Shown piece by piece: positions 37,201 through 44,521 of a DNA stretch of 64,000 bases. Both the position numbers and the translations under genes were made by a program. The DNA is from Myxococcales bacterium (GTDB lineage: Bacteria; Myxococcota; UBA796; SXON01): the NCBI GenBank assembly GCA_009692585.1, contig SHYX01000004.1:1-64000 (forward strand). The letters are read 5' to 3'. The notes beneath the pieces are model-generated. The model saw only the letters and a program-made list of their open reading frames with translations, searched no databases and had not been told where the DNA came from. Each line of letters begins with the position of its first letter. Positions within the stretch are counted from its first letter, which is position 1.

Positions 37201-37298
37201 GCCCCAACGGCGAGCGGCGACCCTATTGGCTGAACCGGCCGCTCAAGCCGCAGCGCCCGGCGTACCTGCTGCCAGAGAAGCCGTTCGGGCGGGGGTAG
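34290..37298 (+). CDS. Molybdopterin oxidoreductase catalytic subunit, SoeA/PsrA-like
   Basis: A 1002-residue member of the DMSO-reductase superfamily. Its N-terminal 4Fe-4S motif is CFNCESACGLLA...GRNCAKG, and the metal-ligand site is a Cys in HTNICSAASRAGYALW, as in the PsrA/TtrA/SoeA group. Cofactor-binding landmarks include GPATHNQTYDPERILYPLKR, GGTNMNNWSKF and IHTRSANSKWLYE. There is no twin-arginine signal, so the enzyme should face the cytoplasm. The cytoplasmic, signal-less form of about 1000 residues with separate FeS and NrfD parts fits SoeA sulfite dehydrogenase best, and the persulfide dioxygenase nearby would supply sulfite. PsrA, TtrA or other reductases remain possible. Confidence 0.7.
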   Translation: MSNTPLESFLASMLGLKRAPPTPVGSAPTNAAGTAMPTYGVSERPPVVMTEVMQPDGRLSRYPPAESWDDWVEYDGKEWPRRVPRRYTLVPTICFNCESACGLLAYVDKTTLEVRKFEGNPAHPGSRGRNCAKGPATHNQTYDPERILYPLKRVGARGEGKWKRVSWEEALDDIAGRMRDSHSRRKTGIMYHVGRPGEDHYTNRIITAWGVDGHNSHTNICSAASRAGYALWAGADRPSPDHANARCILLISSHLETGHYFNPHAQRIIEAKLNGAKVVTFDPRLSNTASKSDVWLPTWPGSEMIVLLAIANHLLQTGQWDREFVRRWVNWRTFLSEGAAAVSQSALPDAQKAAILAAMPAAGAELSFEQFEAALKALYGGFTFALAAEASQVDAERIAEAARCVAQAGNRLAAHVWRAASMGNRGGWQVARCLFFLNVLTGSIGTVGGTNMNNWSKFVPKPYKTPPAFDAWNELHLPHEWPLAFYEMSFLLPHFLDEGRGDVDVYFTRVYNPMWINPDGFMWLEALRDETKIKCHVALTPTWNESAWFADYVLPMGHAGERHDLMSQETHSGMWIGFRQPVRRVAMERAGKPVSRTWEANPGEVWEEAEFWVDLTWKMDPDGALGIRQWVESTTTPGTPVSQDEYWAWIFESSVPGLPAAAAKEGLSPLAYMRKYGAFEVMATNYLPHEAVHSGEIAVTSAEGVATDAAGHRLGVVVDGVLRAGFGTPSGKLEFFSPTLRDWGWPELERVVPWSLDSHVAPAEINRAAGEMILLPNFRLPHLIHTRSANSKWLYEIGHNNPVWIHPEDAARIGVQTGELLRVETEIGWFIDRAWVTEGIKPGIIAMSHHLGRWRLQDDAGGNKGTTALASLSEDGAGGHTLRMLKGATAWDGPDPDTARIWWKDVGVHQNLTHAVQPDPLSGAHCWLQKAISVRRALPGERHGDVFVDTQKSRALYRRWIALTRSAVEHSPNGERRPYWLNRPLKPQRPAYLLPEKPFGRG

Positions 37299-37441
37299 GG
37301 GGGGCGCCGAGCCAGGCCATGATGCGCCCCTGTCGCGACTAGACTGTGTCGTTTGGGGGTGATGGTATGCTGAAACCCACTCCTCGCAGACTATCCCGAG
37401 CCACGTCGCGCCCGCGGGAAACGGTCGCACCGTCGCCTCAA

Positions 37442-38140
37442 CTAAGGGGCCACCAACGACGCGCTCGGCACCCACCCGAAGACCGTGCATTCTCGGATGG
37501 CGTGCTCGGACCCGGAGTTGTCGCTGACCGAGCGAGGCGCCTCGATCCACGACCAGCCGCCCTCGCGGAACCACTCCTTGACCTGGTTTCGGGGAGCGAC
37601 CTGGGCCACCACCGGCGCGGCGGCGCCGCGCTCCTTGCGCAGGAGGACCCCGGTGGCGCCGACGGTGACCGTGCTCGCCGAGAGCGGATCTCGGTGGACG
37701 CAACGGACGCCGCGCGGCGCCGGCTTCGCCTCGTCGCCCCAGAAGTGCCAGGGATTGGCGTGGATACGGATGACGCCCTCGCGCGCGTCGCCCTGGCCCG
37801 ACATGACCTCGGCCTCTCCGAGGTGCGCGCCCCAGCCCGCGAACCAGAGCCACCCCTCGATGCCCTCCGCTTCGAGGACTGCGCCTGTGTAGGCGCAGGG
37901 TTCCGAGGACGGCATCGCCAGCTCTTCGAACAGCGTGGAGGGCATGAAGGCTGGGTTTCGTGCCGCAACGCGCCGCTCCTCGACGGTGGGAAGGGCCCCA
38001 CCGTCGCAAGAGCCCGCCGCGCCCGCGCTGGCGTCGAGGCGATAGCCTCCCAGCCAGACTTCGCGGTCGTCGAGGCGGTACACCCCCGCGTCGACGCGGA
38101 TCGGCGGTGCGGCGAGGGCGAGGGTGACGAACGTCAGCAT
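37442..38140 (-). CDS. Secreted hypothetical protein
   Basis: A 232-residue protein with a short signal peptide (MLTFVTLALAA) and a mature, probably Cys-bonded domain: GSCDGGALPTVEERR, EPCAYTGAVLEAEG, RGVRCVHRDPLSA and RECTVFGWVPSASL give four to five Cys. Part of the pattern (ATGVLLRKER, EWFREGGWSWIE, CTVFGWVP) recalls an SH3-like surface fold. No family recognised. It lies on the opposite strand to the molybdoenzyme, between it and the YeeE/YedE genes. Confidence 0.6.
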   Translation of the reverse strand: MLTFVTLALAAPPIRVDAGVYRLDDREVWLGGYRLDASAGAAGSCDGGALPTVEERRVAARNPAFMPSTLFEELAMPSSEPCAYTGAVLEAEGIEGWLWFAGWGAHLGEAEVMSGQGDAREGVIRIHANPWHFWGDEAKPAPRGVRCVHRDPLSASTVTVGATGVLLRKERGAAAPVVAQVAPRNQVKEWFREGGWSWIEAPRSVSDNSGSEHAIRECTVFGWVPSASLVAP

Positions 38141-38158
38141 GACCGAGGATAACGCGGG

Positions 38159-38566
38159 TCAGATCCGCTTCGCCACCCACACCCCCCCGAGCATCGCCGC
38201 GACAAAGACCAGGGCGCTGGGCCCGGCCACCAGCATCGAGGAGACCGCGGGTCCCGGACAATAGCCCCCGAGCCCCCAGCCGAGCCCGAACACCACGGCG
38301 CCGACGACGAGTCGCCAATCGATGGCCCTGGCAGTCGGGAGCGCAAAGACGTCTCCAAACGCTGGCTTCTTGCGATGGCGCGCGACGCCCCACCACACGG
38401 CGGCGTTGATGCCGATCGCCCCGACCATGACCAGGGCCAGGCTGGCGTCCCACTGGCCGCCAAAATCGAGGAAGCCAATCACCTTCTCCGGTCGGGTCAT
38501 CCCGGCGATGCCGAGTCCGACGGCGAAGACGATGCCCGAACCGACGGCGACGAGGTGCTGCCTCAC
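38159..38566 (-). CDS. YeeE/YedE-type membrane protein, DUF6691-like half
   Basis: A 135-residue membrane protein with about four spans. Landmarks are GIVFAVGLGIAGMTRPEKVI and GFLDFGGQWDASLALVM, then WGLGGYCPGPAVSSML, where Cys in GGYCPGP is the conserved position. The start is a GTG overlapping the stop of the partner gene upstream (GTGA, 4 bases). Together the two proteins correspond to the halves of YeeE/YedE sulfur transporters (TsuA-like, thiosulfate uptake). The third operon member is a persulfide dioxygenase. The same trio is known from the bigR operons of Agrobacterium and Xylella. Confidence 0.8.
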   Translation of the reverse strand: MRQHLVAVGSGIVFAVGLGIAGMTRPEKVIGFLDFGGQWDASLALVMVGAIGINAAVWWGVARHRKKPAFGDVFALPTARAIDWRLVVGAVVFGLGWGLGGYCPGPAVSSMLVAGPSALVFVAAMLGGVWVAKRI

Positions 38567-38985
38567 GCGCCGTCCCCCAAGAGCGCACGCCGCGCCACGA
38601 CCCCGAGGGCACCGGCCGCGATGAAGATGCACGTCGCGACGAGCGAACGCGTCGAGAGCTGGCTGTTTCCGCACACCCCGTGCCCGCTGGTGCAGCCGCT
38701 TCCGAGGGTGGTCCCGAAGCCCACCAGGAGTCCGGCGACGGCCACGTAGGGGGCGGGCGTCGTGATCGTGGAGGCGTAGGCCGCGGGGTAGACCCATGCC
38801 AGCGCGGTGCCGCCGACGAGCAGTCCGCCCAAAAACGACCATCGCCAACCCGGCCTGCTGGACATCGCGGACCCCACGATGCCGGAAACACCCGCGATCT
38901 GTCCGTTGAAGGTCAGCAACGCCGCGGCGGCCGCGCCGACGAGCCCACCGCCGATGAGCGCCGGAACCGGGGTGAAGTCCTGCAT
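38563..38985 (-). CDS. YeeE/YedE-family sulfur-compound transporter half
   Basis: A 140-residue membrane protein with about four spans. The defining loop is VGFGTTLGSGCTSGHGVCGN, containing the conserved Cys and His used in sulfur relay by YeeE/YedE proteins; the N-terminal part has LIGGGLVGAAAAALLTFNGQ. It starts at an ATG overlapping the dioxygenase stop by one base (TGATG) and its own stop overlaps the next gene by four bases. All three genes therefore form a tightly coupled operon. Substrate is probably thiosulfate or another sulfane-sulfur anion. Confidence 0.85.
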   Translation of the reverse strand: MQDFTPVPALIGGGLVGAAAAALLTFNGQIAGVSGIVGSAMSSRPGWRWSFLGGLLVGGTALAWVYPAAYASTITTPAPYVAVAGLLVGFGTTLGSGCTSGHGVCGNSQLSTRSLVATCIFIAAGALGVVARRALLGDGA

Positions 38986-39674
38986 CAGGGTGCCTTCCCA
39001 CAACGCAGGTTCGCCGGCAGCGCCCGGTCGATCTGCTTGGGGTAGGCGAGGTTCAGGTTGTTCATGATCTCCTTGAACTCCTCGCAGGTCTTGCCGCCCC
39101 CGAGTCGGGCGTTGGTGGCTTTCTCCTCGCGAATCGTCGAGACGGTGCGGCCGCGGTAGTCGTGGGCGGGGAAGACGAGCGTGTCGGGCGGAAGGGTGAA
39201 GAGCTGGGAGCAGACGCTGTCGTACAGGCGACAGGGGTCGCCCTGCTGGAAGTCCGTCCGGCCGCACCCGCCGATCAAGAGCGCGTCGCCAGTGAAGACG
39301 CGATCGTCGACGACGTAGGACACGCAGCTGTCGGTGTGTCCGGGAGTGGCGCGCACCTCGATCCGGATGGTGCCGACGGTGATCACGTCACCATGGTTCA
39401 GCGGGAGGTCGGCGCAGTCGGCGCCGGAGCCGGCCCGGACCGCGGTGCGACTTCCCAGGGTGGCCCGCAGCGCGTCCGCGGCGGTGACGTGGTCCGCGTG
39501 CACGTGGGTCTCCAAGGTGTAGAGCAAGCGGAGGCCGAGCTCGTGGAGCAGCTCGCGGTAGCGAGCGACATCCTCCAAGACCGGATCGATGAGCACCCCT
39601 TCATGCGTGTGAGGGCACGCCAGCAGGTAGCAGTAGGTCGACGAGACGGGCTCCTGGAGCTGGCGGAAGATCAT
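38985..39674 (-). CDS. Persulfide dioxygenase, ETHE1/Blh-like MBL-fold protein
   Basis: A 229-residue non-heme iron dioxygenase of the metallo-beta-lactamase fold, predicted to convert glutathione persulfide plus oxygen into sulfite and glutathione. The metal-binding motif is LETHVHADHVTAA; other landmarks are ATPGHTDSCVSYVVDDRVFTG (iron-site His/Asp), GGCGRTDFQQGD and FPAHDYRGRTVSTI. The short C-terminus with NPRL-like NARLGGGKTCEEF and NLNLAYPKQID is typical of the ETHE1 group. No rhodanese domain is fused. The ATG is supported by GGAG 7 bases upstream. It leads the three-gene operon with the YeeE/YedE halves, without an ArsR-type BigR regulator. Confidence 0.85.
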   Translation of the reverse strand: MIFRQLQEPVSSTYCYLLACPHTHEGVLIDPVLEDVARYRELLHELGLRLLYTLETHVHADHVTAADALRATLGSRTAVRAGSGADCADLPLNHGDVITVGTIRIEVRATPGHTDSCVSYVVDDRVFTGDALLIGGCGRTDFQQGDPCRLYDSVCSQLFTLPPDTLVFPAHDYRGRTVSTIREEKATNARLGGGKTCEEFKEIMNNLNLAYPKQIDRALPANLRCGKAP

Positions 39675-39737
39675 CGGTCTCCGATATGCCGGTTGCCATT
39701 TCCAGGCGGTGCGCATACCATGCGCATGGAGGTGTGC

Positions 39738-39989
39738 ATGTCGGCAGTCTACAACGCGCAAGCCGCCAAGCGGCCAGTAAACCTGTCCTTGAACGAGGAC
39801 CTTGTCCTCAAGCTGCGCGAGGTCACGGGCAACCTTTCTGAGCGAGTGGAGACGCTACTTGTCGCGTTCCTGGAGGCGGAGCACGCCCGGCGGGCTGAGG
39901 CCGACACGGCTCTGGCGAACGCCGTTGCCGGCTGGAATGCCTTCGGTGACCGCGTCGGGTCGTTCGCCGACGAGCACTCCACGCTCTGA
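39738..39989 (+). CDS. ccdA: Type II antitoxin CcdA
   Basis: An 83-residue antitoxin. The N-terminal ribbon-helix-helix DNA-binding domain is KRPVNLSLNEDLVLKLREVT, and the C-terminal half is a long charged helix ending in NAVAGWNAFGDRVGSFADEH, the CcdB-binding part of the CcdA family. The ATG is preceded by GGAGGTG at ideal spacing, and its stop overlaps the CcdB start by one base (TGATG). It sits between the persulfide dioxygenase operon and the TorD chaperone of the molybdoenzyme region. Confidence 0.85.
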   Translation: MSAVYNAQAAKRPVNLSLNEDLVLKLREVTGNLSERVETLLVAFLEAEHARRAEADTALANAVAGWNAFGDRVGSFADEHSTL

Positions 39990-40306
39990 TGGCCCAGTTC
40001 GACGTCCATCGGAACCTCGGCGCGCATCGGGACCACATTCCCTTCGTCGTGGTCGTCCAGTCGCGGCGCCTGGACGCGTATCGGCGCCGGGTGGTCATTC
40101 CGCTGGTCTTGGCCGCTGCGGTTCAGCCCGTCGAACCCAACCTGAATCCGACCTTTCACATCGAATCTTTGGACGTGGTCCTGCACCCGCTCGAGCTCGT
40201 TTCCATCGCGGTCGAGCGGCTGGGGGAGCGAGTCGGCACGCTCGGCGGTGAGGGAGACCGAATTATCGCGGCGATCGACATGGTGATTTCACGGGCCTGG
40301 AAGTAG
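39989..40306 (+). CDS. ccdB: Type II toxin CcdB
   Basis: A 105-residue toxin of the CcdB/MazF fold, which poisons DNA gyrase by trapping its cleavage complex. It begins FDVHRNLGAHRDHIPFVVVV and contains IPLVLAAAVQPVEPNLNPTF and a C-terminal helix ending in AIDMVISRAWK, matching the length and order of plasmid F CcdB. The 1-base overlap with ccdA indicates translational coupling, with the antitoxin repressing the shared promoter. The TorD gene starts 7 bases after its stop. Confidence 0.85.
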   Translation: MAQFDVHRNLGAHRDHIPFVVVVQSRRLDAYRRRVVIPLVLAAAVQPVEPNLNPTFHIESLDVVLHPLELVSIAVERLGERVGTLGGEGDRIIAAIDMVISRAWK

Positions 40307-40313
40307 ATCGGGC

Positions 40314-41279
40314 ATGGGGATGGCCGAATCGGTTTCGGCGTCAGGTGCGTCCGTGATCGCCTACAGTCGGGGCTTCGCCCTGCTCGGCGAACTCTTCGCG
40401 CACGGCCTGACCGCGGGGGGGCGCGCGGCCTGGGCCCAGGTGCCGGAGGCGGCGGACCTGGTCGCGGAGCTGTCCGACGAAGCGGCGGCGGAGGCGTACA
40501 CCCGCGCGCTTCAATTGGAGTTGGCCCCCTATGAGAGCGCCTTCTGCTCGGAGGATGGCCTGCTCGGCGGGGAGTGCGTCGACGCGTTGCGCACGTTGCG
40601 CGTGCGTTCCGGCCTGCCCGCCGAAGGGGAGGTCGACCATCTCGGGGAGGAGCTACGGTGGCTGAGCTTCCTGACCGGTGCCAGCGCTGATGCCGCACGC
40701 GATGGCGTGGACAGCGCCCACATCCTGGAACTGGAGCGGCAGGTGCTCGATCAGCACGTGCTGCGCTGGCTCCCAGCGCTGGTGGCCTCCCTCCGCGCCC
40801 AGGCGAACGCGCCGGCGTTGTGGGTGTTGGCGGGCGACCTGGCCCTGGCGCTCTCGGTGGCTCGACGGGTAACGCTCGGAGGGGAGCCGGCCGCCTGGGC
40901 GCTTCCGGCTGGGATCTCGATCCTGGAGGACGAGCGCGCGGGGCTACGCCGAATCGCGGAGCACCTGGCGCTTCCGGTGCAGGCGGGCGGGATGTTCTGC
41001 CGGTCGACGCTCGTCGGCATCGGCCGAGCGCTCGACCTCCCGGCCGGCTTCGGAGCGCGCGCCGATCTGTTGGAGGGGCTCCTCCGCTCCGCGGCCCACT
41101 ACGGCCGGGTTCCCGAGCTCTGCGGGGCGCTGGAGCAGCAGCTCGTCGGCTGGGAAGGAAGCTGGCGCACCCTCGACGAGTCCGGCCTCGGCGCGCTCGC
41201 AGCGCCGTGGCACGCGAGAATTGGCGCGACGCGGGGCATCCTGGGCCGGCTGGCGGCGCCTACCCGCCCGCCGCCCTGA
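40314..41279 (+). CDS. TorD-family molybdoenzyme chaperone
   Basis: A 321-residue protein of the TorD/DmsD family, which binds the apo-form of DMSO-reductase-family enzymes and helps molybdenum cofactor insertion. The family signature is in the middle: LELAPYESAFCSEDGLLGGE and then EVDHLGEELRWLSFL (the E-x-DHL-x-xEL block). The C-terminal half is an additional helical region of about 140 residues that usual TorD proteins lack. The likely client is the SoeA-like subunit at 34290. It follows the CcdAB genes by 7 bases, so it may be read from their promoter. Its 3' end overlaps htpG by 20 bases. Confidence 0.8.
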   Translation: MGMAESVSASGASVIAYSRGFALLGELFAHGLTAGGRAAWAQVPEAADLVAELSDEAAAEAYTRALQLELAPYESAFCSEDGLLGGECVDALRTLRVRSGLPAEGEVDHLGEELRWLSFLTGASADAARDGVDSAHILELERQVLDQHVLRWLPALVASLRAQANAPALWVLAGDLALALSVARRVTLGGEPAAWALPAGISILEDERAGLRRIAEHLALPVQAGGMFCRSTLVGIGRALDLPAGFGARADLLEGLLRSAAHYGRVPELCGALEQQLVGWEGSWRTLDESGLGALAAPWHARIGATRGILGRLAAPTRPPP

Positions 41280-43083
41280 GCATCAGGGCGCTGAGTCGCG
41301 CGGTCAGGCCGGCGACGTCCTCGACGTGGCCCTCGGCCAACTGGGCGTAGTCGAGCAACAGCCGCGCCAGCGGCTCGGCATCGGCGGTGTTGCCCTCGCC
41401 GTGCAGCACCACCAGGCGCTTGACCAGCACGTGCTCAGGGTTGATCTCCAACACCCGGGTGGCCTTGGGAGCCCCGGCCTGCCGGGTCGATCGCAGGATG
41501 CGCTCCATGTTGGATGACACGTGGCCCTCGTCCACCAATACGCTGGGGCTGTCGGTCAGCCGTCGCGACGGGCGGACGCCGACCACGCTGTCGCCAAGCA
41601 GCTCCTTGACCCAGGCGGCGAAGGGCTCGGTGTGCTTGCGCGCCTCTTCCGCGATCGGGTCGTCATCGCTTTCGAGCTCGCCGCGCGCCACCGACTTCAA
41701 CGCGACGCCATCGAACTCGGTAAGGTTCATGGCCACCCACTCGTCTACCGGATCACAGAAGAGGAGCACCTCCCACCCTTTGCGGCGGAAGGCTTCGAGC
41801 TGCGGCGAGACCCGCATCCGGCCCAGGTCGGTGCCGGCCAGGTACCAGAGCTCCTTCTGACCCTCCTTCATCTCGGCCTTGGCCGTGGCGAGGTCGCGCC
41901 ACTCGTCGCCCGCCGTGCTGCGGAAGCGCAACAGCGGGGTGATGCCCTCGACGTTGTCGCGATCTTCGGCGACGCCCTCCTTCAGCGTGCTCCCGAAGCT
42001 CTCCCAGAACCTGGTGTAGCCAACCACGTCGTCCCGACCGAGCTCCTTGAGGCGACGAAGCACACGCTTGACCACCTGGGTGCGGATCGATCGGAGCACC
42101 GGGGTCTGCTGGAGGATTTCACGGCTGACGTTGAGCGAGACCTCGGGCGCGTCGATGACGCCCTTCACAAAGCGCAGGTAACGCGGGAGGAACTGCTCAG
42201 AAGACTCCTGGATCAGCACCCGGCGCTGGTACAGTCGGACCCCACGTTTGCCTTCGGGGTAGTCCAGATCGAAGGGACGTTCGGTCGGGAAGAAGAGGAT
42301 GGCCTGGTACTCCAACGGCGCTTCGGCCCGGAAGTGCAGCCAGGCCGCCGGCTCCTGCCACTCGTGAAGCGCCTGTTTGTAGAACCCCTTGTACTCCTCG
42401 TCGGTGACCTCGGCGGGGTCTCGTGTCCAGAGCGCTTGCTGCTCGTTGAGCTTGTCACCGTCCATGAGGATCGGGAAGGCGACGAAGGCGCTGTGGCGCT
42501 TGACGATGTCCTTGAGCTTCCAGGTGTCCAGGTATTCCGTGGAGTCTGAGCGGAGATGGAGGGTGACCGCCGTCCCCCGCGTGTCGCGACTGCCGGGCTC
42601 AAGGATGAACTCCCCGCCGCCGTCGCTGGTCCAAAGCACCGGCTCGGCGCCCGGCTCGGCCGAGAGGGTGTGCACCTCGACCTTGTGCGCCACCATGAAG
42701 CTGGCGTAGAACCCCACTCCGAACTGCCCGATCAGCCCCTCGGCGCTGTTGCCTTTCTCGCGGATGGCCTTGGCGAAGTCCTTGGTGCCGGAGCGGGCGA
42801 TCGTGCCGAGGTGCTCAACCGTTTGGGTGCGCGTGAGGCCGATGCCGTTGTCGCGGACGGTGATGGTGCCGCGGTCCCGGTCGACCGACAGCTCGATCCG
42901 AGGTTCGCCTTCGGCGGCGAGGAGGTCGGTCTGGGTCAACGCCAGGAGCCGAGCGCGGTCAAGGGCGTCCGAGGCGTTGGAGACGAGCTCGCGCAGGAAG
43001 ATGTCCCGGTCGGAATACAGACTGTGGACGACGAGATCGAGGAGCTGACGGACTTCAGCTTGGAAAGGAAGGGTCTCGGCCAT
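41260..43083 (-). CDS. htpG: Chaperone HtpG (Hsp90)
   Basis: A 607-residue bacterial Hsp90, cytoplasmic, ATP-dependent. The Bergerat ATP-binding fold is complete: ELVSNASDALDRARLL, VRDNGIGLTRTQ, GTIARSGTKDF and GQFGVGFYASFMVA. The middle domain contains RLYQRRVLIQESSEQFLPRYL and VSLNVSREILQQT with the catalytic Arg, followed by the C-terminal dimerisation domain. The start is the second ATG of MHMAETL, where homology begins. Its 3' end overlaps the TorD gene. No odd features. Confidence 0.95.
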   Translation of the reverse strand: MAETLPFQAEVRQLLDLVVHSLYSDRDIFLRELVSNASDALDRARLLALTQTDLLAAEGEPRIELSVDRDRGTITVRDNGIGLTRTQTVEHLGTIARSGTKDFAKAIREKGNSAEGLIGQFGVGFYASFMVAHKVEVHTLSAEPGAEPVLWTSDGGGEFILEPGSRDTRGTAVTLHLRSDSTEYLDTWKLKDIVKRHSAFVAFPILMDGDKLNEQQALWTRDPAEVTDEEYKGFYKQALHEWQEPAAWLHFRAEAPLEYQAILFFPTERPFDLDYPEGKRGVRLYQRRVLIQESSEQFLPRYLRFVKGVIDAPEVSLNVSREILQQTPVLRSIRTQVVKRVLRRLKELGRDDVVGYTRFWESFGSTLKEGVAEDRDNVEGITPLLRFRSTAGDEWRDLATAKAEMKEGQKELWYLAGTDLGRMRVSPQLEAFRRKGWEVLLFCDPVDEWVAMNLTEFDGVALKSVARGELESDDDPIAEEARKHTEPFAAWVKELLGDSVVGVRPSRRLTDSPSVLVDEGHVSSNMERILRSTRQAGAPKATRVLEINPEHVLVKRLVVLHGEGNTADAEPLARLLLDYAQLAEGHVEDVAGLTARLSALMLRAAGG

Positions 43084-43103
43084 GTGCACTCCGGCGGCGA
43101 CGG

Positions 43104-43358
43104 CTAGGCACCGGGTGGTGGGCCGTCAAGGGGGGAGTCCCGCTGTTGCCAGGGCCACGTCCAGCCGTACCTCCGCGCATCCTCACGCAGCTCCCAACCG
43201 GCCCCGATCGCGCAGATCACGTGGTGGACGTACAGCCACATCCAGCCGCGCAGGCCCATCATCGGCGCCAGGAGGACGGTCATCCCCACGGCGATCACGA
43301 TCCAGGCCAGGGCCACGGTGGGACCGAGACGAAAGCGGGGTCGCGGGGCCGGCTCCAC
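43104..43358 (-). CDS. Small hypothetical membrane protein
   Basis: An 84-residue protein with two hydrophobic segments, VALAWIVIAVGMTVLLAPMM and WMWLYVHHVICAIGAGWELR, and basic and acidic ends. It ends in a Pro-rich tail (PLDGPPPGA). No family recognised. The start at 43358 is 25 bases from the divergent RluA gene, so a shared promoter region is likely. Confidence 0.55.
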   Translation of the reverse strand: MEPAPRPRFRLGPTVALAWIVIAVGMTVLLAPMMGLRGWMWLYVHHVICAIGAGWELREDARRYGWTWPWQQRDSPLDGPPPGA

Positions 43359-43383
43359 GGGCCCATGCTAATCGACTCCACGT

Positions 43384-44418
43384 ATGAATCGCGATGACCC
43401 GCACCGCGCGATGCGGATCATGGAGCGCGCCGCCGGTCGGCGCGCCGACACCTTCCTGTCGATGCGGTTCCCATCGTGGTCGCGCACACTCTTCGCCCGG
43501 TGGATCAGGGAGGGACTCATCCTGAGCGACGACCGATCGCTCAAGCCGGCGACCGTGCTGCGGCTGGGGGAGACCCTGCGGATCTGGGCCCCGGGGATTG
43601 CGCCGACGACGACGGCCCCGTCGATGCCGCCGGTGCTCTTCGAGGACGACTGGTTGATTGCCGTGGACAAGCCGGCGGGGATGCTGGTGCACCCCGTGGG
43701 TCAACGTTTTGCCTGGGCCCTCATCGGGGTGGTGCGGGAGGCCCGACCGGGCGCGCGCATCGACCTCTCTCACCGCCTGGACCGCGAGACCAGCGGGATC
43801 GTGCTGCTGACCAAACACGAGGACGCCGATCGGGCGATGAAACAGGCCTTTGCAGCGCGTAGGGTGCACAAGACCTACCAGGCGTTGGTGCGGGGCGTGG
43901 TTCCGTGGGACTGCCGGGCGGTGTCGGCCCCCCTCGGACACGCTGCTGGCAGTCTGATCAAGATTCGCCGCGGCGAAGATGCCGAAGGGGACTCCGCTCA
44001 CACCGACGTGACCGTGCTGCGGCGGATGGCGCAGACCACCCTGGTCGAGTGCCAGCCCGTGACCGGGCGCACCCATCAGATCCGCGTCCACCTGGAGATC
44101 GCCGGAATCCCGATCCTCGGCGACAAGCTGTACGGACAGCCCGACGACGTGTTCTTGGAGCTCCTCGACCACGGACCGACCGAACGGTGCCGGGCCGCGA
44201 TCGGCTTTCCACGCCATGCGCTGCACGCCTGCAGCCTCGCTTTCCCGCACCCCCACTCCGGCCAGATGTTGAAGCTCCGGGCGGCGCTCCCCGCCGACAT
44301 GCAGGCCATCATCGACGGCGCGGCGCCCGCGTGGACGCTCGATGACGCCGATGACGCTGATGCGGTCGAGATCGTGGACGCGGACTTCGTGTCGGAGGCG
44401 GAGGATCACCGCGGGTGA
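43384..44418 (+). CDS. RluA-family pseudouridine synthase
   Basis: A 344-residue RNA pseudouridine synthase, converting uridine to pseudouridine in rRNA or tRNA. An N-terminal S4-type RNA-binding domain spans about 15-70 (SRTLFARWIREGLILSDD). The catalytic domain begins IAVDKPAGMLVHPVG; the catalytic Asp is in HRLDRETSG (Asp133), and the C-terminal KTYQALVRG, GRTHQIRVHL and RHALHACSLAF blocks are present. The class of target uridine is not predictable. The tail after residue ~320 is acidic (DDADDADAVEIVDAD). Confidence 0.9.
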   Translation: MNRDDPHRAMRIMERAAGRRADTFLSMRFPSWSRTLFARWIREGLILSDDRSLKPATVLRLGETLRIWAPGIAPTTTAPSMPPVLFEDDWLIAVDKPAGMLVHPVGQRFAWALIGVVREARPGARIDLSHRLDRETSGIVLLTKHEDADRAMKQAFAARRVHKTYQALVRGVVPWDCRAVSAPLGHAAGSLIKIRRGEDAEGDSAHTDVTVLRRMAQTTLVECQPVTGRTHQIRVHLEIAGIPILGDKLYGQPDDVFLELLDHGPTERCRAAIGFPRHALHACSLAFPHPHSGQMLKLRAALPADMQAIIDGAAPAWTLDDADDADAVEIVDADFVSEAEDHRG

Positions 44419-44521
44419 CGACGACTGTTCGGCGCCGACGCCAGGTCGAGTGTCGGCAGCAACCGCGGGAGGAGTCCCGGTGCCCCTTGCGCACGCATCG
44501 TAGCGACGCCACCATACGACC

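Noticed and set aside
39162..39737. Upstream extension of the ccdA frame to a 275-residue protein
   Set aside because: The extension is antisense to the persulfide dioxygenase and lacks homology; the internal ATG has a strong ribosome site.
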